Assembly: GCF_002150735.1 (NCBI RefSeq)
Contig: NZ_MUKA01000216.1
Location: 1 to 51,554, forward strand
Origin: Streptomyces africanus
GTDB taxonomy: Bacteria > Actinomycetota > Actinomycetes > Streptomycetales > Streptomycetaceae
Direction: 5' to 3'
Length of the DNA: 51,554 nt
Position 1 is the first letter of the stretch. Every line of letters begins with the position of its first letter. Below, one piece after another: positions 27,703 to 34,999 of this stretch. A program made the position numbers and the translations under genes. The notes beneath the pieces were generated by a model. It saw only the letters and a list, made by a program, of their open reading frames with translations, ran no database searches and was not told the origin of the DNA.

Positions 27703-28503
27703 TTACTGGGACCGGTGCAGCAGGCCGCTCATGGTGATGCGGTCGCCGCGGAAGCGGATGAACTCCAGGTCGACCGGGCGGCCGTCCGCGAGGTGGGTGA
27801 GGCGTTCCAGCATGAGGACGGCGGCGCCGCGCGGGGCCTCGAGCACGGCGGCCGAGTGGGTGTCCGCGCTGACCGCTTCCAGGGTGATCTCGGCGTGGCC
27901 GAGGTGTTGGCCGGTGACGGCTTCCAGGAGTCGGAAGACGTCGGTGTTCTCCAGGTCGGCGCCGAGCAGTTCGGTGCCGATGTCGAGGGGGATGTAGGTG
28001 AGGTCGAGGGACAGAGGGAGGCCGTTCAGGCGGCGCAGGCGTTCGATGTAGAGGACATCGGTGCCGGGCGCCAGGTGGAAGCGTTCGGCGACCGGCGCGG
28101 GTGCCGGGGCGGGTCCCATGGTGCGGACCTCGTTGGTGACCCGGCCGTGTTCACGGAGGGTTTCCGCGAGGCCCATCAGACGGTCGAGACCGTGGGTGTA
28201 CTTGTGGGCCACGACCACGGTTCCGACGCCGGGCTGGCGCTCCACGAGACCCTCGGCCCGCAGCAGGTCGAGGGCCTCGCGGACCGTGTTGCGGCTGGCG
28301 CCGTAGTCGGTGGCGAGGGTCGACTCGTGGGGGAGGGTGCCGTCGGGGAAGGCGTCGGCGAGCAGCTGCCGGCGGAGCAGGTCGGCCAGTTGCCGGGCCC
28401 GGTCGGCGCGCAGCCGACGCCGCGCGCGGTGGGCGGCGACGGTGGTCGCGGCTCCCTGGCCGGCGTGGTCTCGGATGCGGTCGCTGGGCATGGCTCGGAC
28501 CAT
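27703..28503 (-). CDS. GntR-family (HutC/UTRA) transcriptional regulator
   Basis: Promoter-proximal gene of the importer/redox operon (266 residues from the ATG at 28503; the ATG at 28491 is also possible). Winged helix-turn-helix at about 40-105, with LPHESTLATDYGASRNTVRE and the wing GLVERQPGVGTVVV, then a UTRA ligand-binding domain (LYIERLRRLNGLPLSLDLTY). It probably represses the operon and itself, with ligand release by the imported compound or a product. A perfect palindrome 2 bases before the start (28505-28517) is the likely operator. The start has only a weak GGA-type ribosome-binding sequence, so initiation may be leaderless. Confidence 0.88.
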   Translation of the reverse strand: MVRAMPSDRIRDHAGQGAATTVAAHRARRRLRADRARQLADLLRRQLLADAFPDGTLPHESTLATDYGASRNTVREALDLLRAEGLVERQPGVGTVVVAHKYTHGLDRLMGLAETLREHGRVTNEVRTMGPAPAPAPVAERFHLAPGTDVLYIERLRRLNGLPLSLDLTYIPLDIGTELLGADLENTDVFRLLEAVTGQHLGHAEITLEAVSADTHSAAVLEAPRGAAVLMLERLTHLADGRPVDLEFIRFRGDRITMSGLLHRSQ

Positions 28504-28504
28504 A

Positions 28505-28517
28505 CCTATCCGATAGG
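28505..28517. promoter_or_regulatory. Palindromic operator CCTATCCGATAGG before the GntR gene
   Basis: CCTATC and GATAGG arms with one central base, directly before the GntR start codon. Placement against the start of the first gene in the operon suggests autoregulation. I found no second copy before the ferredoxin gene or elsewhere in the operon, so one operator would control all six genes. Confidence 0.55.
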
Positions 28518-28631
28518 AAAAGTAGTGTTGCGGGAATGTTGCGCCACCGGGATTGTGACCGGTTCGACTGTTGAGCTGCGGCTTCGGCGGGCCTGCGGGG
28601 AGATCCGCCACCGGCCGCCACTCCGGTACGG

Positions 28632-29570
28632 CTACGACAGGGCGGTCAGACCCGGCGCGAACACGATCAGCAGGGGCAGCAGCGGTACCAGCGCGGCCGT
28701 GGTGGTCGTCAGGGCCCGGTGCCGGCGGCCCAGCCGGGGCGGCGGTTCCAGCAGCCGGTCGACCCGCTCGCCCAGCAGACGGTGGCTGGAGGCGCAGGAC
28801 AGGACGCCGCGGTGCTGGTTCAGCTCGATCAGCGCCAGGGCCGTGGTCAGGTGGCCGCAGCGGCGGGAGGCCGTGTCGTCGGCGGCCAGTTCGACCAGGC
28901 GGTGCGTCTGGTCGCAGAAGTGGGCGAACAGCGGGATGCGGGGAAAGCCCGTGGCCAGGGCGGTGGACAGGTGCAGCAGCCAGTCGTGGCGGGCCCGGGC
29001 GTGGCCGCGCTCATGGGTGAGGACGGCGTCGAGCTGGTGGTCCGTGAGGCGGTGCAGGGCGCCCGTGGTGACGATCAGCTGGGGTGGGCTGCCGGGCATC
29101 CACCAGGCGTCGGGGTATTCGTCCTCCAGGACCAGGAGGGGGCCGCGGGCGGCGGGCAGTCCGGCCGGCAGGTCGGGGGCGCGTTCGCGCAGGTGCGCGC
29201 GGGCCTGCGTGCGGCGCCGGCGCGCCTCGACGAGTTCGCGCGCGAGCATCGCGGTCGTCCAGGCGGCGCCGCAGGCCAGCAGCAGGGTGAGGGCGGCGGC
29301 CCACGGCGGGGCGGTGGACAGGTCGTACGCCGCCGTCACCGCGGCCGGAGCCGGGGCGAAGAGCTGGGCGCGGACCGTGCCGAACACGGCGGCGGCGCCC
29401 AGGGCGAGTGCCGTCACGCAGCACAGCAGGACGGTGGCGACCAGGCACTGCCACACCCACAGCCCGACCACCGGTTCCCGCTCGGGCCAGGCGGCCCGGG
29501 TCAGCGCGCGGGGAACGGGGACGGCGGCCGTCACGGCGACAACGCTCAGCAGGAGCAGGCAGACGGTCAT
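28632..29570 (-). CDS. M56/BlaR1-like membrane zinc metallopeptidase
   Basis: 312-residue integral membrane protein. Hydrophobic helices at about 1-20, 36-64, 88-108 and near the C-terminus frame a cytoplasmic domain with the zinc motif HERGH (186-190) followed by RARHDW, and a downstream DDTASRR typical of M56 peptidases. Family members cleave regulators (BlaR1/MecR1) or other membrane-near proteins. No BlaI-type repressor or sensor domain is encoded beside it, so the target is unknown. The start at 29570 is chosen for the hydrophobic N-terminus and a GGAG upstream. Leftward, downstream of the fumarylacetoacetase gene but separated by a terminator. Confidence 0.82.
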   Translation of the reverse strand: MTVCLLLLSVVAVTAAVPVPRALTRAAWPEREPVVGLWVWQCLVATVLLCCVTALALGAAAVFGTVRAQLFAPAPAAVTAAYDLSTAPPWAAALTLLLACGAAWTTAMLARELVEARRRRTQARAHLRERAPDLPAGLPAARGPLLVLEDEYPDAWWMPGSPPQLIVTTGALHRLTDHQLDAVLTHERGHARARHDWLLHLSTALATGFPRIPLFAHFCDQTHRLVELAADDTASRRCGHLTTALALIELNQHRGVLSCASSHRLLGERVDRLLEPPPRLGRRHRALTTTTAALVPLLPLLIVFAPGLTALS

Positions 29571-29720
29571 TGCCACGGGCTCCGGTTCCTGGTCGGAAGA
29601 GGGGCGGCTACGGGTCGTGCGGGGAAGGGCGGCTGCTGTGCGCAGCGGTGACGCGGTCGACGTACCCGACGCGCCCGCTGACGAGTGCGCCGGACGTGCC
29701 GTGCACCGCGTGCCTGCGGG

Positions 29721-29760
29721 CACACCGCCCGAACCCAGTATGACGGTGCCGGGCGGTGTG
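29721..29760 (-). terminator. Hairpin downstream of the fumarylacetoacetase gene
   Basis: CACACCGCCCG (29721-29731) pairs perfectly with CGGGCGGTGTG (29750-29760) around an 18-base loop, 99 bases beyond the stop of the leftward gene. It separates that gene from the metallopeptidase gene. Confidence 0.65.
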
Positions 29761-29859
29761 AGTCAGGGGTCGAGCGGCATCGGAAGAGCGGCAAGGGGCG
29801 ACTGTCGGCCAGATCCGGGCCCCGGGGGGTGTCCGCACGGTCCCGCCCGCCCCGCGCCG

Positions 29860-31071
29860 TCAGGCCGGCACCACCCGTCCCGTCACCTCGCCCAGCCCCA
29901 CCCGTACACCGTCCGGCCCCGGGGCCCAGGCGGACAGGGTCACCACGTCGCCGTCCTCCAGGAACGTCCGCTTGCCGTCGGGGAGTTCGAGCGGGTCGCG
30001 GCCGTTCCAGGTCAGTTCGAGGAGGGAGCCGCGCTCGCGGTCCGCCGGGCCGCTGACCGTGCCCGAGCCGTACAGGTCTCCGGTGCGCAGGGAAGCACCG
30101 TTGACGGTCATGTGGGCCAGTTGCTGGGCGGCCGTCCAGTACATGGTGGAGAAGGGCGGCTCGGAGACGACGTGGCCGTTGACGGCGACGCTGATCCGCA
30201 GGTCGTAGCCGCCGGGTTCCTCGTTGCTGTCGTCCAGGTAGGGCAGCAGCGCGTGCGTCCGGGCCGGCGGGGCCACCCGGGCCTCCTCCAGGGCGTCCAG
30301 CGGGGTGATCCACGCCGACACCGACGTGGCGAAGGACTTGCCGAGGAACGGGCCGAGCGGGACGTACTCCCAGGCCTGGATGTCGCGCGCGGACCAGTCG
30401 TTGAGAAGACAGAGGCCGAAGACGTGCTCGCGGAAGCCGTCGAGGGACACCGGCGCGCCCATCCGGGACGGCACGCCGACCACGAAGCCGACCTCCGCCT
30501 CGATGTCCAGGCGGACGGACGGGCCGAAGACCGGAGCCGGATCCGCGGGCGCCTTGCGCTGGCCCGCGGGGCGTACGACGTCCGTGCCCGAGACGACGAC
30601 CGTGCCGGAGCGGCCGTGGTAGCCGATCGGCAGGTGCTTCCAGTTGGGGGTCAGGGAGTCCTCGGCGTCGGGGCGGAAGATCCGGCCGACGTTCCGGGCG
30701 TGGTTCTCGGACGCGTAGAAGTCGACGTAGTCCGCGACCTCGAAGGGGAGGTGCAGCGTCACCGAGGACAGGGGGTGGAACATCGGTGCGAGGGTCTCGC
30801 GGTGGGACGGCACGGTCACCCACGCCGTCAGCGCCCGGCGGACGTCCGACCAGGCCGTGCGGCCCGCGGCCAGCAGCGGGTTGAGGGTCGGCCGCGCGAG
30901 CAGGGAGGCGTACGGGGAGCCGAGCGCGTGGGCCGCCGCGCCGGCGTCCAGGACGTGGTCGCCGAGCCGGACGCCCACGGTCCGGTGGGAGGAGCCGGGG
31001 AGGGAGAACACGCCGTACGGCAGGTTGTGCGGGCCGAAGGGGTCGCCCTCGGGGACATCGAAGGGGGGCAT
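29860..31071 (-). CDS. fahA: Fumarylacetoacetase
   Basis: Hydrolyses fumarylacetoacetate to fumarate and acetoacetate, the last step of tyrosine and homogentisate breakdown. The 403-residue product matches the family in length and order: an N-terminal SH3-like part (FDVPEGDPFGPHNLPYGVF), then the catalytic domain with DFYASENHARNVG, LPIGYHGRSGTVVVSG, metal-binding acidic residues in LDIEAEVGFVVG, NDWSARDIQAWEYVPLGPF and GDLYGSGTVSG. The ATG at 31071 has GAGGCAG upstream; the longer frame adds residues without family similarity. Other genes of the pathway (hmgA, hpd) are not in this window. Two palindromes upstream may be operators. Confidence 0.95.
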   Translation of the reverse strand: MPPFDVPEGDPFGPHNLPYGVFSLPGSSHRTVGVRLGDHVLDAGAAAHALGSPYASLLARPTLNPLLAAGRTAWSDVRRALTAWVTVPSHRETLAPMFHPLSSVTLHLPFEVADYVDFYASENHARNVGRIFRPDAEDSLTPNWKHLPIGYHGRSGTVVVSGTDVVRPAGQRKAPADPAPVFGPSVRLDIEAEVGFVVGVPSRMGAPVSLDGFREHVFGLCLLNDWSARDIQAWEYVPLGPFLGKSFATSVSAWITPLDALEEARVAPPARTHALLPYLDDSNEEPGGYDLRISVAVNGHVVSEPPFSTMYWTAAQQLAHMTVNGASLRTGDLYGSGTVSGPADRERGSLLELTWNGRDPLELPDGKRTFLEDGDVVTLSAWAPGPDGVRVGLGEVTGRVVPA

Positions 31072-31108
31072 CGGGTGCTGCCTCGCTTTCGGGTGTGCCG
31101 TGTCGTCG

Positions 31109-31147
31109 CCACGTGTTCGTGGTCGTGCCACACGTTACGGGTGGCAC
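31109..31147. promoter_or_regulatory. Two adjacent inverted repeats upstream of fahA
   Basis: CCACG-TGTT-CGTGG (31109-31122) and GTGCCAC-N9-GTGGCAC (31125-31147) lie side by side, 38-76 bases before the fahA start. This is a typical operator or promoter position. The regulator is unknown; an IclR- or Lrp-type aromatic catabolism regulator is one possibility. The rest of the 310-base gap (31072-31381) shows only an isolated TTATCCACA (31270-31278) and the ribosome-binding site of the next gene. Confidence 0.45.
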
Positions 31148-31381
31148 ACCGGTCCTGGGCAGTGTCCGAGGAGGCCGATACGGGCGAACGGAGCAGGTGG
31201 GGCCGGGTGGGGCCGGACGGTGCGACTCGGGCGCGGCGGACGGGACGTCACATCCGTACGAGCCGGAAGTTATCCACAGGACGCGACGCAATCTTGACGG
31301 AGCGGTGCGAACGGGGCGACTCTGGGCGGGTGCCGGAAGGCCTCGGGGAGGGGGCGTTCCGATGGCACACCAGGGGGGCGG

Positions 31382-32641
31382 ATGGCCATTGGGGAGGCCG
31401 GCGCGGGCTCGGTGCGGCGTGGTGTGCAGCCGAAGCGGCTGGAAGAGACCATGCGCATGCGGCTCGGCCGGGAATGCGTGTATGTACCGTCGTGCCGTTT
31501 CGGGTTGTACGTGGCGCTGCGCCACTGGTGCCCGCCCGGCGGACGCGTGCTGATGTCGCCGGTCAACGACGACGTCATCCTCTTCGTCGTGCTCGCGGCC
31601 GGACTGCGCCCGGTGCAGGCGCCGTTGAAGCCGCTCGACGCGTCCATCGACATGGATGCCGTGCCGGACGAGACGTGGAGATCGGTGTCCGCCGTGCTCA
31701 CGACGAACCTGTACGGGAATCCGGACCCGGCACCGAGTCTCAGGCGGAAGTGCGACGCGCTGGGGATCCCGCTGTTCGAGGACGCGGCGCACGCCATCGG
31801 CAGCCGGGTGGGGGACCGGCCGGTCGGGGCGTGGGGCGAGGCCTCCGTGTTCAGCCTGTCCAAGCACGTCGGGGCCAAGGCCGGGGGCATGCTCTCCCTC
31901 GCCGACCCGGGGCTGCGGGACGCGGTGGAGAAGACCTGCGCGGGGCTGCTCACGCCGCGCCGGCCGGGCTCCGAACTGGCCTATGCGATCCGGCCGTACG
32001 CGGAGGCGGCGGTGCGCGGGTTGCGGCTGCGGCGCGCCGCCTGGGCCGCGATCCGGCTGCTGGGGCTGGCGGACCGCGAGGAGATCCGGATGCCGCTGCG
32101 CCCGGACGACCTCGCGCGGGCCGCCCGCCACGCGCCCGGGCTCGACGCCCACCACCCCTGGGTACGCGTCGACATGCACGACTACCGCCAGGAGTCCGGC
32201 CGGCTGCGGCTGCGGCGCGTCGGGCGCAGGCTCGACCGGCTGGACGAGCTGCTGGACGCCTGCCGGGCGGGCACGGAGCTGCTGCTGTCCACACCCTGGG
32301 CCAAGCCCCGTGACGCGCACGGCACCCAGCCGCTGTTCCGCGTCCCGCTGTTCGTGGCGGACCGGGACGCGGCGATCGCGGCCCTGGCACGGCGGGGCAT
32401 CGTCGTCGGCTACCTCTACGACCCGCCCCTGGACGACTACGCCGGCGAGCGGTTCACCGACCTCTCACCGGCCCCCGAGGCGGCCCGCTGGTTCGCGCGG
32501 CACGCGCTGCCCGTGGACCCGCTGCGGGCCCGGACGGTCGTGGAGGTGCTGGAGCGGTCCGGGGCACGGCCGGCCGAGGCACCGGGAGAACCGCCCCGCG
32601 GCAGGCCGGCACCGGGAGGGCCGGTTCAGTCCCGTGGCTGA
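31382..32641 (+). CDS. DegT/DnrJ/EryC1/StrS-type PLP aminotransferase
   Basis: 419-residue fold-type I PLP enzyme of the sugar aminotransferase family. Asp134 in PLFEDAAHAIGSR should contact the PLP nitrogen, and Lys161 in VFSLSKHVGAKAGG should form the Schiff base. The C-terminal part carries substrate-binding segments. Such enzymes usually aminate NDP-keto-sugars for cell-surface glycans, although some have become dehydratases or serve other roles. The ATG has an AGGGGGG sequence 4 bases upstream. First gene of a rightward arm; its stop overlaps the flippase start by 8 bases. No other nucleotide-sugar gene is in the window, so its substrate must be made elsewhere. Confidence 0.85.
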   Translation: MAIGEAGAGSVRRGVQPKRLEETMRMRLGRECVYVPSCRFGLYVALRHWCPPGGRVLMSPVNDDVILFVVLAAGLRPVQAPLKPLDASIDMDAVPDETWRSVSAVLTTNLYGNPDPAPSLRRKCDALGIPLFEDAAHAIGSRVGDRPVGAWGEASVFSLSKHVGAKAGGMLSLADPGLRDAVEKTCAGLLTPRRPGSELAYAIRPYAEAAVRGLRLRRAAWAAIRLLGLADREEIRMPLRPDDLARAARHAPGLDAHHPWVRVDMHDYRQESGRLRLRRVGRRLDRLDELLDACRAGTELLLSTPWAKPRDAHGTQPLFRVPLFVADRDAAIAALARRGIVVGYLYDPPLDDYAGERFTDLSPAPEAARWFARHALPVDPLRARTVVEVLERSGARPAEAPGEPPRGRPAPGGPVQSRG

Positions 32642-34883
32642 GATCCAGGTGCACGAGCCCGCCACCACGCGCGCCGACGGCGGCGGACCGACGCCCGCCG
32701 CCGACGAGCACACACACGACTCGCTGTTCAAGAACGCCTACTTCCTCATGCTCAGCACCGGCGTGTCCGCCGTCCTGGGCCTGGGCTTCTGGCTGGTGGC
32801 CGCCCGCTACTACTCCGAGGAGGCCGTCGGCCAGGGCTCCGCCGCCATCGCCGCGATGCGGCTGCTCGCCAGCATCACGGCGACGACGATGATCGGCGCC
32901 GTCGTGCGTTTCGTCCCGCGCGCGGGCCGGGAGACCGGGCGCCTGGTGTGGGGCATGTACGCGGCCAGTTCGCTGGTCGTGGCGCTCGCCGCCGCCGTCT
33001 TCCTGCTCACGCTCGACGCCTGGGGGGCGTCGTACGCCCCGCTGGGCACGCCCATGGCGGGCGCGGTGTTCGTCGCGGCGTGCGTGGCCTGGGCGCTGCT
33101 CACGCTCCAGGACGGGGTGCTCACCGGACTGCGCAAGGCGGAGTGGGTGCCGGCCGGGAACGCGGTGTTCTCGGTCGGGAAACTGGGCCTGCTGGCCGTC
33201 TTCGCCGGCACGCTGCCCGTCCTCGGCATCTTCGTCTCCTGGGCCGTGGCGATCGCCTTCTCCACGCTGCCGCTGGGCTGGCTGATCTTCCGCCGGCTCA
33301 TCCCGCGCCAGGCCGAACTCGACCGGGAGAAAGAGCCCCCGAAACTGCGCGACATGGGCCGCTTCCTGGCCGGGGACTCGCTGGGCGCGCTCTTCAGCCT
33401 GGCGATGATCAACCTGCTGCCGGTGATGGTCGCGGTCCGCTTCAGCGCCGCGGAGAACGGCTACTTCTACGTGGCGTACACGGTCGGCGGCACGATGGAG
33501 TTCATGGCCATCAACATGGCCTCGTCCCTCACCGCGCACGCCTCCCACGACCCCCGGCAACTCGCCGACGGCGTCCGGGGAGCCCTGCGGCGCATGACGC
33601 TGCTGCTGGTCCCGGTCGTGCTGGTGCTGGTCCTCTTCGCCCCGTACATCCTCACGCCCTTCAGCCCCGACTACGCCGAGCACGGCTCGACCGTGCTGCG
33701 GCTGCTCGCCCTCGGCGCGCTGCCCCGGGTCGTGGTGGAGCTGTACATCGGCGTACTGCGCGTGCAGGGGCGCACGGGTGTGCTCGCCGCGCTCCAAGGC
33801 GCCATGTGCGCCCTGGTGCTGGGCAGCGCGGCCGTGTTGTTCACCCCGGCCGGTATCGCGGGCGCCGGCTGGGCGGTGCTGCTGAGCATGACGCTGATCG
33901 CCGTCGTCTCCACGGCCGGGCTGCGCGCGGCACTGCGGCACAACGACAGCGCGCCCGCGGCCCGCACGCCCACCGATACCTCCCTCTCCTCCTACGGCAC
34001 CCGCTGGGCGAAGCTGAACGCCACCGCCGGGTACGGCACGACCTGGGCCCGCCGGGCCGCCTACCAGCCCAAGGACGGCGACGAGGACACGGTCACGCTG
34101 TTCATCGGGCGCCCCGGATACGAACGGGAGGCGCTCCAGGGAGACACACTGGCGCTGATCGTGCGGCCGGAAGGGCCGACCGGGGAGCCACCGCGCCACG
34201 AGCTCGCGGAACCGGACCAGGAGCCGCAGGAGCGGCGGCTGAGAGGCGCCCTCTGGAGCCTGCTCGGCGTCGCCACCGTCTTCTTCTGGGCGCCGTTGCG
34301 CGACCTGCCCTGGCTCGACCACGCCACCGAAGCGGCACTGACCGGGCGCCAGTTGCTGGACGGCCTGCCGCTGCCGTCGCTCACCGCGGGAGGCCTGCTG
34401 CTCGTGGTGTTCGTCGCCGCTGTCACGCTGTGCACCCGGCGCGACCCGTGGCTGCCCGGCGCGGCGCTGTACGCCGCCCTGCTCGCCCTGTACGCCGCAC
34501 CGGCCGCCCTCGGGCGGGAACCGCGGCCGGTGGGCGGGGCGTTGTATGAGAAGACGGCCGGCTTCCTCGCGGACACGGTCGGGCTCGACGGGCCCGAGCC
34601 GCTGTTCCGCTGGGCGCCGCCGGTCTGCCAGTTGCTGTGTCTCGTACCGCTGTGGCTGCTGCTCGCGAGCGCGGGCGGACGGCTGCCGTGGCCGGGGCGC
34701 TGGGGGGTTCTGTATCTCGTCGCGGTCGGCGGCTGGGTGTGGCGTGAGGCGCTCGCACCGGTCGCGCCGCCCCTGCTCGCCGTCCTCGTCGTACTCGTCC
34801 TGCTCCTGCCGCTGTGCCGCCGTGCCGCGTCGGTCCTGGGGCGACCGCACCGCAGAAGTCCGACCGGCCGACCCAGCGCCTGA
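32634..34883 (+). CDS. Polysaccharide flippase (Wzx/MOP type) with extra C-terminal membrane domain
   Basis: 749-residue membrane protein. Residues ~30-440 hold 12-14 helices with the Wzx/MOP exporter pattern (NAYFLMLSTGVSAVLGLGFW at the start, RFLAGDSLGALFSLAMINLL at mid-domain), suited to flipping lipid-linked glycans. Then comes a hydrophilic stretch (~445-530, including GTRWAKLNATAGYGTTWARR), followed by about six more helices (~535-735). That second membrane part is unusual for a flippase and I do not recognise its family. The start GTG 32634 overlaps the aminotransferase stop; GTG 32649 is an alternative. It probably works with the other genes of this surface-glycan locus. Confidence 0.82.
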   Translation: MAEIQVHEPATTRADGGGPTPAADEHTHDSLFKNAYFLMLSTGVSAVLGLGFWLVAARYYSEEAVGQGSAAIAAMRLLASITATTMIGAVVRFVPRAGRETGRLVWGMYAASSLVVALAAAVFLLTLDAWGASYAPLGTPMAGAVFVAACVAWALLTLQDGVLTGLRKAEWVPAGNAVFSVGKLGLLAVFAGTLPVLGIFVSWAVAIAFSTLPLGWLIFRRLIPRQAELDREKEPPKLRDMGRFLAGDSLGALFSLAMINLLPVMVAVRFSAAENGYFYVAYTVGGTMEFMAINMASSLTAHASHDPRQLADGVRGALRRMTLLLVPVVLVLVLFAPYILTPFSPDYAEHGSTVLRLLALGALPRVVVELYIGVLRVQGRTGVLAALQGAMCALVLGSAAVLFTPAGIAGAGWAVLLSMTLIAVVSTAGLRAALRHNDSAPAARTPTDTSLSSYGTRWAKLNATAGYGTTWARRAAYQPKDGDEDTVTLFIGRPGYEREALQGDTLALIVRPEGPTGEPPRHELAEPDQEPQERRLRGALWSLLGVATVFFWAPLRDLPWLDHATEAALTGRQLLDGLPLPSLTAGGLLLVVFVAAVTLCTRRDPWLPGAALYAALLALYAAPAALGREPRPVGGALYEKTAGFLADTVGLDGPEPLFRWAPPVCQLLCLVPLWLLLASAGGRLPWPGRWGVLYLVAVGGWVWREALAPVAPPLLAVLVVLVLLLPLCRRAASVLGRPHRRSPTGRPSA

Positions 34884-34893
34884 CCAAGCTCCG

Positions 34894-34980
34894 GAGCCGA
34901 ACAGAGCGAACAGAGCCGAACAGAGCGAACAGAGCCGAACAGGGCCCCAAGAGAGCCGAAGAGAGCCGAAGAGAGCCGAA
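34894..34980. repeat. Two short purine-rich tandem repeat arrays
   Basis: The first array has a 19-base unit beginning GAGCCGAACAGAGCGAACA, present twice in full (34894-34912, 34913-34931) and once in part. The second has a 10-base unit GAGAGCCGAA, three times in a row (34951-34980). They fill the gap between the flippase stop and the ribosome-binding site of the next gene, with almost no pyrimidine runs on the + strand. The arrays share the core GAGCCGAA and may vary in copy number between strains. Confidence 0.9.
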
Positions 34981-34999
34981 CCGCCAGGGGGGAACCACC

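Noticed and set aside
26116..32313. 2065-codon open frame on the + strand
   Set aside because: Antisense shadow of the importer operon, metallopeptidase and fumarylacetoacetase genes; the product is Arg/Gly/Val-rich low complexity without any domain.
34814..34999. N-terminal extension of the large membrane protein through the repeat arrays
   Set aside because: It would overlap the flippase gene and encode a Glu/Arg/Asn repeat; the GTG at 35000 has a strong ribosome-binding sequence.
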